DNA from: Pycnopodia helianthoides
Lineage: Eukaryota; Echinodermata; Asteroidea; Forcipulatida; Asteriidae
Assembly (NCBI GenBank): GCA_032158295.1
Contig: CM063253.1
Coordinates: forward strand, 3,255,001 to 3,319,000
Direction: 5' to 3'
Length of the DNA: 64,000 nucleotides
The translations under genes and the position numbers were made by a program. The notes under the pieces were generated by a model. That model made no database searches, had not been told where the DNA came from, and saw only the letters and a program-made list of their open reading frames with translations. This document shows positions 1 to 11,495 of this stretch, one piece after another; position 1 is the first letter of the stretch; each line of letters begins with the position of its first letter.

Positions 1-1
1 T

Positions 2-463
2 TATAATCGCTCTCAAACAAGCAGCCCTAAAGGTAAAAACATCACAGCAATGAACCACCCCGTCGATAGTCCCAATTTACTCCCTCGTCAAGTCCCGCCG
101 AGACGCAAGATATCAGAGCCTTGTTTCCCCTCTTCCCAACCGATATCGACCTCGCCCTCTTCACTCTCTGACCGCCAACGAGGAGGGATTTTCTCCGATC
201 CGCGTTACAACCCCATTATCGTCACCCCAAAGACGACCACGGCTGCTGGTGGGTCAGATTTGGCGAGGAAGTACGCCGACATGTGGAGAGGCTCCGTGGC
301 AAATCGCCCCCTCGCCGGACTGTCTTCCCCGGACTCCGAAGGATCCGTTTATAGCAAGACACTGTCAACCTTCGACGACGCCGAGTATGAAAAATTGAAA
401 AACTGTCGGTACATTCGAAGAGCTGCTTGGAGTATGGACGATGATGTTCCTAATGCTTTTTAG
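2..463 (+). CDS. Partial gene 1 of a three-member Ser/Pro-rich family (CRYIR tail)
   Basis: The reading frame is open from the first bases of the window to a TAG at 461-463. An ATG lies at 50, but the frame upstream of it is open and protein-like, so the gene probably begins outside the window. The visible product is about 153 residues, hydrophilic and rich in Ser, Pro and Arg, with no signal peptide or membrane segment. It carries a box F-S-D-P-R-Y-N-P-I-I-V-T-P and ends with E-Y-E-K-L-K-N-C-R-Y-I-R-R followed by an acidic stretch. Both elements recur in the products of 5586-6563 and 12911-13930, which shows a local paralogous family. A basic site R-R-K-I-S-E-P resembles a kinase or 14-3-3 site; that reading is inference. 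Function unknown. Real coding status is supported by the shared motifs. Confidence 0.72.
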   Translation, partial: YNRSQTSSPKGKNITAMNHPVDSPNLLPRQVPPRRKISEPCFPSSQPISTSPSSLSDRQRGGIFSDPRYNPIIVTPKTTTAAGGSDLARKYADMWRGSVANRPLAGLSSPDSEGSVYSKTLSTFDDAEYEKLKNCRYIRRAAWSMDDDVPNAF

Positions 464-1017
464 TTATCATTGAGAATAATGATCACTATGAAAAACCCTC
501 AAACGAGGTACGTTGTCAGCACAAATGATTCCATATTATAATATTTCCATTGTCTTGACCACATCATACACACTGGTCAGCTCATATGCCGCAATATCGT
601 AAGAAGCACACGTCCTAGAGGGGGTGTCAATCAACATAAAACTCTGCCAGCCTCTTTTGTTTACAAAATCAGTCTGTAAATTATTGTCTGTTAATTGTCA
701 ATAGTAGATGAACCACTTTATAAAAAATAATTAATTAAGCTAACAAGTAGGCTGAAATTACCCAGGCATTACCTGGACAATGTAAATAACACACCTAGAT
801 AAAGAAATCGTTGAAAACAAAAAAAAACTCTTTGAACCTACGGAAAAACAACTTGGAGGCATGTACTGATAACATAAGTTAAGTTTGTCCAAATGAGGTG
901 CTGCATATAGTTATCATACTTGTGATGTTTTAGATACGCAGCCCATAATTGTTATTGGAAATTATATAGATGCTCTCAAAACCTTGCCTTTAAAATCTCT
1001 TAACATAGTCTACAAAC
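464..1017. other. Non-coding spacer after gene 1
   Basis: AT-rich sequence with no supported gene. The start probably includes the 3' untranslated region of gene 1; I see no clear AATAAA close to the stop. Confidence 0.5.
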
Positions 1018-1371
1018 TCGCGGGTCAGAATTGACCCAGAATCCGGGTCCCAGGAGGCATGACCCATTTCTGGGTCAGGCTGACCCATTTCTGGGTCAAG
1101 CTGAGCCATTTTGGGGTCAAGCTGAGCCATTTCTGGGTCAGGCTGAGCCATTTCTGGGTCAGGCTGAGCCAGTTCTGGGTCAGGCTGAGCCATTTCTGGG
1201 TCGGGCTGACCCAGGCTGACCCAAGAAGAAGAAGAAAAAAAAGAAAAAGACTCAGATTCTACGTCAATTTTACTCAACTTTTGGTCAGTTTGAAACTGAC
1301 TCCGGGTCATACTGAGCCAAAAATGGGTCAGCATGGAGCCCGGAATCCAAGTCAGTACTGACCCGGGAGTT
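1018..1371. mobile_element. MITE-like element with internal 21-bp tandem repeat
   Basis: The ends are imperfect inverted repeats: AACTCGCGGGTCAGAATTGA on the left and the complement of GGTCAGTACTGACCCGGGAG on the right. The interior is dominated by a short tandem array. No transposase is present, so this is a non-autonomous or foldback element. Confidence 0.5.
1059..1213 (+). repeat. 21-bp minisatellite, about 7 units
   Basis: The unit is close to TGACCCATTTCTGGGTCAGGC, varying between CAGGC and CAAGC and between TGACCC and TGAGCC. Because 21 is divisible by three, all frames without a stop stay open on both strands, which explains the repetitive ORFs here. The unit is itself partly palindromic around GACCCATTTCTGGGTC. 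Confidence 0.85.
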
Positions 1372-3041
1372 TCTATAAAGTGAAGAATACTCCAAATTGA
1401 TTGTTATTCATACTTTTGATAAACACTGGAATCCAATCAATTTTTTTAATGAGTATTAAACTGTAGTCACCTTTGAGTATTCGTTTACACCAGATTTTGT
1501 ACAAAATGTAAATAAACAAATTCTCAGGGCTGATGCTTCACGGAGGCAATAGAAACAATTGTCTTCATGCTCCTGCTACTTGCCTTGGTGCCCCTTGAAC
1601 TGTTCCAGTGGAAATATTACATTTTTTCATATCAGGTGCCGTTTTGATAAGGAAAAACGACCTTGCCCCTGCAAGAGCGAAGTATCAGGCCCAACAAATT
1701 ATCTGTTTGCAAATTGATCCAAGTTCATTTGAGGAAGAATGTCTCATTGTGTATAATTATAAACAAAAACCAAATCTATCAACTAACTATTCGAAAAGAC
1801 GTTAACAACATTGTGTACAATACCATTGTAAATTTTCAATTATCTGAAATTGTGTACGCTTTGAAAAGACATTTTATTTTCTACGATATTTTCATCTCAG
1901 CCACTTATACATTTTTTTTTTAGTTGATAGAATACTTTATGCATATTAAAATTAGGATTTCTATTTTAATAAAAGCATGTATAAATTAATGCATTTTCTT
2001 TGAATAAAATATGATTTGCCATCTAGTTGAAAAAAAAACCCGCTAGTTTTGGTGTGAAAAAAAAAAAAAAACCCAAACTTCCCCCATTATCAGATTTCGC
2101 ATGATATCTACACAAATATATTTCTACCCCTGTGTGTCAGGCACGAACAAACCATAGCCTATTCATGCATCACCCATAGGTAGAATGCCTCGGGGCTTCT
2201 GCCGTACATTTATAAACTCTCACCATCATAAATAGTATTATTAGGTCGAGGTTGAAGTTGGTATAATTAATCTCATTCTCGTCCCCCATTTATCCTTTTT
2301 TAAGAGCTGACGGCAAGGTGCTCGCGGAACAAAAGTATCAATCGTACACTCTCTCTCTCTAGGTCACCTTGAAATCCTTTGTCGATGTTTGGTTAACTTT
2401 TTCTTCTCTTGCATTTTTGTAATCCAGTTGATTGAGTTAACTTTTTAGGCTCATACTTGTTGCCAATGTAAACTTAATAATAACATCTGCCTTTCGTCCG
2501 TTTTATTCCCCCCACTAAAAAAAAAAAAAAAAAAAAAAAGAGAGATTCGTTAAGTGTGTTGGCTATTTTTAGGACACTGATATTGATCATGTAATTTTGT
2601 CATGCAGAACAAAGCTACAGTAGGTTTTCCTTTACCGTAAAACTGTTTTTGTTAAAGGTTTCACCACCCAAGTTGCATTCATTGTTTGCGGACTTGGCCC
2701 AAACTATCACAGCATTCTGTGCTACTTCGGTATACTGGTAAACTTACATAAATCGTCCCTTTTTAGGTGTAAAAACATCTTTAAAAAATTAAATTAACGA
2801 AATTTGTTTAAAAAAAGCAGAATTTATGTCATTTTGCAGAAATTTTTAAGTAAAAATTAAAAACCGATGTTTTTTGTAGTTTTTTCTCTGTAAAAATACA
2901 GATTTCTTTTACAGTGACGATTTTGTCAAGCTGAGTTTAGACATTCCGTATAATGCCTAACTTTGATGACCAGTTCATTTGGTAGAGAACTACGGATATG
3001 ATTCAATCTGTTTATTAATTTACGAAATTGTGTAAGCTTAT
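1372..3041. other. Intergenic DNA with repeat fragments
   Basis: No gene is supported. About 1523-1710 resembles the dispersed repeat seen at 40.4, 48.4, 51.7-52.4 and 63.8 kb (phrases such as CTTGCCTTGGTGCCCCTTGA and AAGTATCAGGCC). Homopolymer A tracts lie near 2055 and 2517-2539. Confidence 0.5.
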
Positions 3042-3416
3042 TTAAAGGAACATTGGTTTTGCTAACAAAACAGTTGCTGGAAGTGTAAGCACTTTATGTA
3101 AGCCACCATATACATAAACTGACAAACCTGTAGAAGTTTGAGATCGATCGGCCATCTGGGTCACGAGAAAATAGTGAAAAACCGATTACACATTTGCATG
3201 AAATCATATAGATTCAACAAACGAATAAAACGCTCACTGAGCGATAAACTCCAATCGGAAAATTAGTTTATTCATTTCTCATCAAATATGGCATTTCAGA
3301 CAGAAATATTTCAAGGGATGTTTTCTACTATCATCATCATTAGACCGTGTAAGTTTTATGTAAATCTGTGATCAAAAGTATATTTTACAATTACCAATTC
3401 TGTAATGTTCCTTTAA
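3042..3416. mobile_element. TTAA-flanked MITE, family 4
   Basis: It starts TTAAAGGAACATTGG and ends CCAATTCTGTAATGTTCCTTTAA, so the termini are inverted repeats bordered by TTAA. The right half recurs at 30759-30937 at high identity. No coding capacity. Confidence 0.6.
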
Positions 3417-3729
3417 CGACAATACCGGTGTCATATGGAAATTTGTCCGCCGAAGATTCTGTCCCCCATTATGGGAAATTAACATGGGCTGAAGGGGGGA
3501 TGATTCAAAAGAGGGCGCTATCAGAAAAAAAGTTTGTACACAGTTTGATCCTGCCACTTACAGTGTGGCTCTATATAAAAAAAAATACAAAATTTACAAT
3601 AAATCTGCTTCTTGGTACTTATCTAAGATGTGTATACTAATAATTATAGCACTAACGATATTGATTAGGTTAAACAAAGTATATATTTTTACATTTTATG
3701 AAATGAGTTATCGCCTAACTCACAAGGCC

Positions 3730-4063
3730 GGACGGCCTCTTCAATGAGGGCTACAGTTAACTGATTTGGGCTGTAGACTCAAGTCAACTGTCACCAAGGG
3801 CACGTTGCCACCTACTCCTGGGGCTGAAACAGGGTTACCCCCTTCACAGTCCGTAAGGATGTAGGCATGGGTATCATCCACTAGGATGCCTGGCTGGTAG
3901 AGCAGAATGCACTACCATCCCAACTTTTTACGAAGCAATTATGGTTAAGTGCCTTGCTTAAGGGCACAAGTGTCATGACCGGGATTCAAACCCACACTCT
4001 GCTGCTGACAACACCAGAGCTTGGGTCCGGTGAACTAGACCGCTCAGCCACGACACGCCACAA
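3730..4063 (-). mobile_element. tRNA-derived SINE, minus strand
   Basis: On the minus strand it begins GGCGTGTCGTGGCTGAGCGG, an A-box-like tRNA head, followed by a B-box-like GGGTTTGAATCCC about 60 bases on. The body is shared with the copies at 11043 and 14521. The head is 5' on the minus strand at 4063; the 3' boundary is approximate. Confidence 0.65.
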
Positions 4064-4703
4064 AGTTAATACAGTTAGTCATGCACAGCTAATAAGTCTA
4101 AGCCTTCCACATTATTATGACTGCCTGCCACAAAGAAATAACAATAAGTGTTATTTTAAATTCATAAACATGTATGACTTGTCGGATAAAACCTCATATC
4201 AACACACATCCGGTATTGTGCTTGGCTTTATGTAAACAACCATTGCGTTAACTGAACTCAATGGACTCACCACTTGATGGAAACCGGACCAATTAATTAA
4301 CGCAAGGCAAATCAAAACAGAGAAATTAATCACCCACCACACGAAGTTATTCGACGGCGATTTAATGAGTTTAAATAATAATAAGAAGAATACTGAGTTC
4401 TTATATAGCGCTTATATCACATCAAATACACCAACATTTTCCCATATTGCCTCGGTTTATTTTGTATCAAATATATTTGTATATAATTTGGTTTCATCTT
4501 GTGACTGTCGTGGAAATAGTTCTACAAGAATCAAGTCTCGCGTATTCGAACTTGGGGACCCGTTAAGGTATGCAAGTAATTATCCTTCATCACGAGTTAA
4601 AGCAATGTACGTGGTACCAATTAGTGGTCCAAAAAATTGTTCGAATACGCACGAGACTTGCACGGTCTATTGAAATACTTCCATTTCAAATGATTTTTAG
4701 GAC
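4064..4703. other. Intergenic DNA
   Basis: No supported gene. Two copies of a short phrase with TCGAATACGCACGAGACTTG, one inverted, occur at about 4535 and 4640, possibly the arms of a small degenerate foldback. Confidence 0.4.
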
Positions 4704-4948
4704 AGCACACTGCAAAAAATAATAACACTTTTCGGTGTTACTAGAGGACTACACCAGTTTGGTGTCATTTTAACACTTTTGGTGTTATTATTTACACCCA
4801 TATGGGTGTGTCAGTACACCATGAGTGTAAAGAATAACACCAATGTGTTAAAATAACACCACAATTTTAACACCGGTGAAAATCCTTGGTGTGGTCCTCT
4901 ATTAACACCAGGGTTGTTAAATTTAACACCCCAGTTTTTGCTGTGCAC
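4704..4948. mobile_element. Palindromic MITE rich in AACACC/GGTGTT
   Basis: Inverted ends GCACACTGCAAAAA and TTTTTGCTGTGC enclose about 245 bp in which GGTGTT and AACACC motifs alternate, so much of the element can fold on itself. Non-coding. Superfamily not assigned. Confidence 0.6.
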
Positions 4949-5585
4949 CAATAATTGTTACAAAAATCAAACTTGACTAAGTCTTACTTGCTGTATGAAA
5001 ACAAAATATATCAAAGTAAAGTGAGATCTGACTGCTGTTGTTAGTGTTAGTCGCTGTAATAAATTAAACAGTAAAACAACAATTTTTAAACTAAACAGAA
5101 ACTATGGACCTCATGCAGTGATGAGATTTTGTCACGAAACAAGTTGCCATCATCGCCTAATATGAAACGATAAGCCTGATTGCTAATGAGTTTTACCACT
5201 TCAATGTGGACTAATAGAACTCTTATCGAACCAAAGAGCGAGGACAAACAACCTACTTCAGTGCGCTCTTAACAGATAGCCCGCCGTCTGTACGCCCAAT
5301 AAGCCCGCCCAATTTATTACTGCGCACGCTGCAGAAGTCGTTGGATATAGCTATTTTTATCTTTTTATTAGCGGTTATAATGACATTATCTCGAGTAGGG
5401 TCACTGATTTACCAGATTCATATAATTATTATCTAATTCATTGATCGTTGTGTGAAGTAGCAGGCAATGTTCATCCGCACTGTGTATGATGACAGTGCTC
5501 ATTGTTAAAAAAAAAACATTTCTGTGTCACAACTCAGTAGAATACTTGTTTGCTATTATACAGAAACAAGTAAATTCGCAAGAAA
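4949..5585. other. Upstream region of family gene 2
   Basis: No gene is seen. It should contain the promoter and 5' untranslated region of the gene at 5586. The last in-frame stop before that ATG is at about 5571. Confidence 0.5.
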
Positions 5586-6563
5586 ATGGAGGACACTTTG
5601 TTTGGTATGGCTCAGGTAACCACATCATCGTCCAGTGTGGTTCCTGTTGAACTACCTGACATCCATGTTTCGCACTCGCACGCAAACGTCAATGCCAAAA
5701 GGGTAGCAGTAAGAAAGCTGGAGAGGACCGCAGAACCACGCGAGTGCTGGACAGGCAAATCGTTGTACATCAGAGCAGATGAAACCAAGATATCATCGGT
5801 GGCGAAACGTCCAGGATGTACGCCACCGTCGACATCCCCAGCGTTTCAAAGGAGTCGATCAAATCTGGTATCTTCACCTCGGTTGCTGAGGAGGGCCGAC
5901 TCTACAAACTTGGGCCAAACGCTTCACGTGCATGTATCATCCCAAGACATGAACCATACACGCAGAAACTCAAGCCCAAACCTTGACTTGATCACGTACA
6001 AGTCTTCCGCAAAGCAGACTGCATCCCTACCAGGATCTCCTACAAGTATCCGCAGTCCAGAGCCCCATATTTCCGGCAGCTTTCCCATGTGTGAGGGGAG
6101 GGAATCACCATCTCCACGTGCTCAAAGTTTGAGCGGTAACTACTTTTTTGGTCGTAGAAATCCATCTGATAGCCAACGACTGCTTTCATCATCAAAATCT
6201 ACCAAGCAAACCAAACTGCAACAACAGCCAAGTTTCAAATCTGTCTTCAACGATCTGGACATGAACCCCGTCTTAATCTCTCCCCTGCAACTTCCAACTT
6301 CGCCAAACAACATGCATAGGCGCGAGGTTGGTTTCAAACTCCGGCAACGTGTCATGAGAAGGGCGTGTAGGCTGAGCGATTTGTCCACAGAGGGGGCACC
6401 GGGGGAGCCCGGGACGCACCACCAGGAGAAACGCTCCTTAAAGAAAAGTCAAGTACCAATTGACTCGTCCATGAAGGACAACAAACCCAAAAGTCTTGAG
6501 GAACAGTTCAAAGTTCTTCAACATTGCCGGTATTTACGAGGACCGATTGACAATCAACTGTAA
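5586..6563 (+). CDS. Gene 2 of the CRYLR-tail family, 325 aa
   Basis: Single-exon ORF of 325 aa. The ATG sits in a good context (AAAATGG) and an in-frame stop lies five codons upstream, so the start is well set. The product is hydrophilic and apparently disordered, rich in Ser, Pro and Arg, with no signal peptide or membrane segment. Several R-x-x-S sites are visible (for example R-R-N-S-S-P and R-S-R-S-N). Near residues 220-232 it has S-V-F-N-D-L-D-M-N-P-V-L-I-S-P, a diverged form of the Y-N-P box of its neighbours. The C-terminus reads L-E-E-Q-F-K-V-L-Q-H-C-R-Y-L-R-G-P and ends ten residues later. The neighbours at 2-463 and 12911-13930 are same-strand paralogues. I do not recognise a named family. 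A scaffold or phospho-regulated adaptor would fit the composition, but that is speculation. Confidence 0.8.
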   Translation: MEDTLFGMAQVTTSSSSVVPVELPDIHVSHSHANVNAKRVAVRKLERTAEPRECWTGKSLYIRADETKISSVAKRPGCTPPSTSPAFQRSRSNLVSSPRLLRRADSTNLGQTLHVHVSSQDMNHTRRNSSPNLDLITYKSSAKQTASLPGSPTSIRSPEPHISGSFPMCEGRESPSPRAQSLSGNYFFGRRNPSDSQRLLSSSKSTKQTKLQQQPSFKSVFNDLDMNPVLISPLQLPTSPNNMHRREVGFKLRQRVMRRACRLSDLSTEGAPGEPGTHHQEKRSLKKSQVPIDSSMKDNKPKSLEEQFKVLQHCRYLRGPIDNQL

Positions 6564-8727
6564 TATATTAACTCTTTTTAGAATTACTTTAATGTTAAGG
6601 TGATTACATCTGTACATTGTTAATTAAGTGGCATTATTTGTTTTTGCATACCGTTTACACACATAATGGCGAGAAGAAGGTGACAGGCATTGTTTCCCCT
6701 TTCAGCCTCGGTTTGGTATTCATTGGTTTGTGAGCAAAATGGCTCAATAATGATATAGAGTTGACAACCTAAACTCCTTTTTTAAAGGTAACAGGACACC
6801 TCTCCGTTCAATCCAACCAAAAAAGGCGGGAAATATCCAAAATCGTCTGACCTTTCTATATGTGTAAACGAGAATCACTATTACTTAACTACTGCGATTA
6901 CATTTACAAGACGTGACGCAGATCATGGTAACATAACAAAGACCCGACAAGGCCGTGTCCGAATTAACGGCTTCGGAAGCCGGATCGCTGAAAAGGCCAA
7001 TTCTGCAGTATCGCCTCTGCAGCCACCAGCCATAGCCGTAGCCAGAAACCATTTTTTTTTCCGGACATGGCTTAACACTATTGTGCTTCGATGAGCACGA
7101 CCAGAGCTGTGTATTTTGGACCGAAATAGCTTCTGATCGAAAGTTGTCGCAACACACAGCTCTGTGCACAACGGACAAATGCCGCCCTCATTTGGTCGAC
7201 CATTGTTTCACCAAAACACCCTCATCTGGTTTTCATAGAAGGAAGTAATAGTGTTCAAAACTAATCAATCCCGACAGGGCAGTTATCACGTTCCCCAAAA
7301 TATCTTTACTCACAACACTCCTTTCTTGGTAATCGAACCGTAAACGAACACAGATAACCCAGAGATAAACCGAATAATCTGGGCCAACACATTTCGCAGA
7401 AGTCCCGGCTACACGTATTTTTGTATATAGTTATCGTTTCTCACAAAAACGGAAACCGGTCAAACACAACTATGTTTTCGGCTAGCTATGACGCTACTAT
7501 TTTGTTGGTCTTTTGATTCGGACGCGTCATTATTGTTCGGTGCATAATCAGCTCTTTTTAACCGACCAAGGTTGTCAATGCAATTTTCATCGCCACGGTC
7601 ACCTGTATGAAAGCTTGTGATTGGATGTCCATTTTCTTTATTTGTTTAATATCTTATTGTTCTGTTATATACCAATCAACGTCGATCATGTCTGCCAGTA
7701 AACACCCTTTCGTAGAAAAGCGATAAATAAAACCCTTTTTGGTCTTTGCAATTAAATTGTTATCAAAGGGTGATCTGACGTCAAATCTTCAAAATCCATT
7801 GAAGCAAAACATCGCTTTGGTCTGAAGAGAGAGGCTGGCACTCGTATTGCAGCTAACGTCACACTAAAGAAAAAAATTACGAACTTCACTAAAAGTGGGT
7901 CAATCCCATTTTTATGGAAGGTTGCTCTTATCTCGAAATCGTTAAACTGAACTTCGGCATTAATATTGTGCATTTCAAAGGATTAACAGAAAGATCTGTG
8001 GTTTTGTGTTATTTTCGAAGAGCTTCATGTCTGGAACTGAGAGGAAAACATAAAACAGGTACGTCAAGTGTTGTCTAGGCAACTTCATCATAGTGAGATG
8101 ATTACCGATATCGAACAACAAGTTCAGTTCTCAGAACCAAGTCAGGATTTAAACTTTTACTCTTTATTTCTTAAATAAAACATGTACCCCGCCTAATTTC
8201 ATTCAAGTAATACCAATTCTTTATTTTAATATGTACTTTTTGTGCGTCAGCATATAAATTAGCTTAGCACAAAACACTTTTTGCTTACCAGAATAAGGTT
8301 AACAGCGAAAATACATTTCCAAATGTACCAAGTTGTGGCTGGTATTCTTCTTATTTTTGCTTAGCAGAAAATTGTTGAGCAGTATTTGCTGTTAAGCGGG
8401 TCTCTATGAAATTGGGCCCCGAGCATAAATGTACATTACCTTTAGAAGACGTGCTCGATTTCAGAAAGCACTTTATAGATTAACCTTAAGATGAGTTGTC
8501 AACATTGCCGCCATATTGATTTGTATTGTGACATCACACTTTGCTTAGCAATAAGGATTGATACACAGTTAAGATCGATCTTAACTCTTTGTGAAATCGG
8601 CCCCTGACGTGTTCTGATTAGCACGATGGCTGCCAACAATACTGACCGTCCAATTTGGGGGCACCTCCCCATACTCGTTGAGACAGTTCATTAGACTTTT
8701 GGACTTTTGAACGGGAACTTTGTTGCC
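6564..8727. other. Intergenic DNA between gene 2 and the 72-bp array
   Basis: No gene is supported; ORFs here are short and lack family features. About 8270-8420 is a diverged copy of the dispersed element ending CTCTATGAAATTGGGCCC. About 8450-8610 resembles 56130-56290 (AGATTAACCTTAAGATGAGT and related phrases), another dispersed repeat. Confidence 0.5.
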
Positions 8728-9794
8728 TTAAAGGCCCTGTACACTATTGGTAAGATCGAAAAACACAATGTACACAGATTCACACATAACTTACATGCTT
8801 TAAAGGCCATGTACACTATTGGTAAGATCGAAAAACACAATGTACACAGATTCACACATAACTTACATGATTTAAAGGCCCTGTACACTATTGGTAAGAT
8901 CGAAAAACACAATGTACACAGATTCACACATAACTTACATGATTTAAAGGCCCTGTACACTATTGGTAAGATCGAAAAACACAATGTACACAGATTCACA
9001 CATAACTTACATGATTTAAAGGCCCTGTACACTATTGGTAAGATCGAAAAACACAATGTACACAGATTCACACATAACTTACATGATTTAAAGGCCCTGT
9101 ACACTATTGGTAAGATCGAAAAACACAATGTACACAGATTCACACATAACTTACATGCTTTAAAGGCCATGTACACTATTGGTAAGATCGAAAAACACAA
9201 TGTACACAGATTCACACATAACTTACATGATTTAAAGGCCCTGTACACTATTGGTAAGATCGAAAAACACAATGTACACAGATTCACACATAACTTACAT
9301 GATTTAAAGGCCCTGTACACTATTGGCAAGATCGAAAAACACAATGTACACAGATTCACACATAACTTACATGATTTAAAGGCCCTGTACACTATTGGTA
9401 AGATCGAAAAACACAATGTACACAGATTCACACATAACTTACATGCTTTAAAGGCCCTGTACACTATTGGTAAGATCGAAAAACACAATGTTCACAGATT
9501 CACACATAACTTACATGCTTTTAAAGTAAGTAATTGTATAGAAAGGGTTCCTTAAAATATTTCTGCCTAAAATGCTATCGTTTCTGAGAAACGAGTAAAA
9601 CAATAGTAATTATCGCGCACGATAATTTGAAAAAACAGAAAACACATAAGATCTCTTTTCACTATTTTCTCGTGACCTCGATGACCAATATTGAACTCAA
9701 ACTTTCACAGGCTTGTTTGTTCATGCATATGTTTAATCACACAAAATGTGGACACTGATTTTGAGCTGTTACCAAAAGTGTACAATACCTTTAA
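8728..9794. mobile_element. TTAA-flanked MITE, family 1, internally expanded
   Basis: Begins TTAAAGGCCCTGTACACTAT and ends AAGTGTACAATACCTTTAA; the ends are imperfect inverted repeats bordered by TTAA. The same element without expansion is about 342 bp at 16036-16377 and 60612-60955. Here the 72-bp left-end block is repeated 11 times, so the length is 1,067 bp, close to 342 plus ten extra units. Confidence 0.8.
8731..9522 (+). repeat. 72-bp tandem array, 11 units
   Basis: Unit AAGGCCCTGTACACTATTGG... is repeated with exact 72-bp spacing (8731, 8803, 8875 and so on) and near-identical sequence. Variants: GCTTTAAAGGCCATG in units 2 and 7, GATTTAAAGGCCCTG in units 3-6 and 8-10, one TTGGCAAG in unit 9, and GTTCAC in the last unit. 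Spacing of the ATG variants by 360 bp suggests a five-unit block was duplicated. Both strands are open because the unit is 24 codons long; I do not regard these ORFs as genes. Confidence 0.95.
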
Positions 9795-11042
9795 AAACAC
9801 ATCAATACAGTATACAAACTACAGAGGGGGCAGTTCCAATTATGTTAATACGAAACTATACGTAAATAAAGCCCACAAAAATAAGGCCATCCAAAACATA
9901 GGCACAGTCGCAAGTTAGACGCCCCCCCCCCCTCCCAAACATGTTTTAAAGAAGAAGAAAAAAGTCCGCCCCCCCAAAAAGTTGTTTTTCAGATATAATA
10001 ACCAATATCATAGCGCAAAAAAGGTGCACCAAAATGGCTTGAATTGGGCCTTCAATCCCCCAGTTCCAACTTGGATCATTATTTGTAACATTATTGGGGT
10101 CGTTATTGATAATATAAAATACAAAACATACAACAAAGAAAGAAAATAGAATAAGCTGTTGCAAGCTGCTTACCAACCAAAAGAACCTAGGGCATCAATG
10201 CAAACAATATAGTTAATGGCCTGATGTTTTGACCCTATAAAAGAGTCTTTCTCGAGGCCTTCGAGGTAGACTCTGCTAGAGTCAAAACAGGTCATTAACT
10301 ATTTTATTTGTTTGAAAAACATGAACAATGTAAAAACAAAGTCAAGGGGTAGATGGTGTGCAAACAACGACAGGGATGGTGTATAGACAAAATGATCATG
10401 CAAGCAAAGACTATTAAGCTATAAGAGCCGTGATTCTTCTTCACGAAACTCAAACGAACCATTCTGCATTATAATAAACGACCGATCCATAAACTGGCGC
10501 CCCCGTGCACCCCTGACGACCGTGACATTTTCCAGGAAGGAGCACGTTATTTATAGACCTCGTTTCAGGTTGTTTCCTTGACCCCAACATAAATCACAAT
10601 AAAAACAGGTTTCGCCCTCAGGTCAACTCAATACACCGATCCAGCAGGCCACGCCCCATGACAAATTGACCAATCACAATGCGGGATTTAAGGTCCGACA
10701 CTATTCCGACAAAAACAACGTGCACGGCGGACGGGGGGACACGCGACACGTTTGGTCGTTGCTATGGTGGGCGTGGCCTACTGGATCGGTGTATAGGACA
10801 TGTACAGTAGTTACACAAAATTTTAGAACTTGGACTGAAAATTTCATGAGTTTGCTTCTAAATGTTTGCTTTGATCAAAGGCTTTAGTTAGTTTCTCTTA
10901 ACAAGGCACACTATTTTTCACTGAAATTAAGATAGTAGTAGACCTTTCATCCATTTTCAGAAAAAAAGTATCAGTACTTAAAAATAAACAAACAAGTTTC
11001 GAAAAAGTACTTATTTTTATGGGGACATTACATTACATTTAG
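9795..11042. other. Intergenic DNA
   Basis: No supported gene. It contains a poly-C tract (9923-9935), a phrase near 10213-10300 (TAATGGCCTGATGTTTTGAC) repeated at about 61628, and a small inverted-repeat element annotated separately. Confidence 0.45.
10631..10797. mobile_element. Short foldback/MITE with 26-bp terminal inverted repeats
   Basis: ATACACCGATCCAGCAGGCC at the left matches the complement of GGCCTACTGGATCGGTGTAT at the right with one mismatch. A related arrangement with ATAGACCGATCCATTAAG ends occurs at 38951-39227. Confidence 0.6.
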
Positions 11043-11325
11043 TGGCGTGTCGTGGCCGAGCGGTTAAGAGAACCAGACTCAAGCTCCGGTGTTTCTGATC
11101 AGCAGAGTTGTGGGTTCGAGCCCCGGTCCCGGAACTCGTGTCCTCGAGCAAGATACTCTATCATAATTGCTTTGTCCTTCGGATGGGACATTAGGCCGTA
11201 GGTCCTGTGTGCTAGGATTGGGTACTGCACGTAAAAGAGCAGAGCCCAGAACACTTTATATCGTGGACGAAGACGGGGGTTAACCCCGGTGTTTTTGGTT
11301 CACATAGCAAGCACCCTTGTTTAAT
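11043..11325 (+). mobile_element. tRNA-derived SINE
   Basis: Starts GGCGTGTCGTGGCCGAGCGG (A-box-like TGGCCGAGCGG) and carries GGGTTCGAGCCCC (B box) near 11112. The tRNA-like head is followed by an unrelated body shared with 14521-15028 and, inverted, 3730-4063. It is not a functional tRNA: the head is too long between boxes and lacks a closed acceptor stem. Confidence 0.75.
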
Positions 11326-11374
11326 ACAGGTTCCCTCGGGTTATTAAGATGCATCTTTGTTTTAATTACCAGAA

Positions 11375-11493
11375 ATATAAAATAACGAGTCAATTTGGTC
11401 TTACTGTTCCAAGAGGTCATGTTGTTTGAAGTATGGGACCACGAGGGATTCAAGTACCGAATATAGGTAGGCTATAACTAGACTGCATTTTTT
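11375..11493 (+). repeat. Duplicated segment, copy without SINE (empty site)
   Basis: About 119 bp from AAATATAAAATAACGAGTC to GGCTATAACTAGACTGCATT matches 14416-14520 plus 15029-15043 closely. In this copy the two flanks are continuous across GGCTATAACTAGACTG. Confidence 0.85.
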
Positions 11494-11495
11494 GC

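Noticed and set aside
990..1361. Repetitive ORFs of about 100 aa on both strands
   Set aside because: Explained by the 21-bp tandem repeat.
8728..9530. CRISPR-like array
   Set aside because: Repeats are directly adjacent with no unique spacers, in a eukaryotic genome.
8707..9555. Long open frames on both strands (282 and 265 aa)
   Set aside because: They arise because the repeat unit is 72 bp, a multiple of three, and lacks stops. The array lies inside a MITE and unexpanded copies have no comparable ORF.
11043..11125. Functional tRNA gene
   Set aside because: A- and B-box-like motifs are present, but no cloverleaf closes and the same head occurs with shared non-tRNA bodies; it is a SINE.
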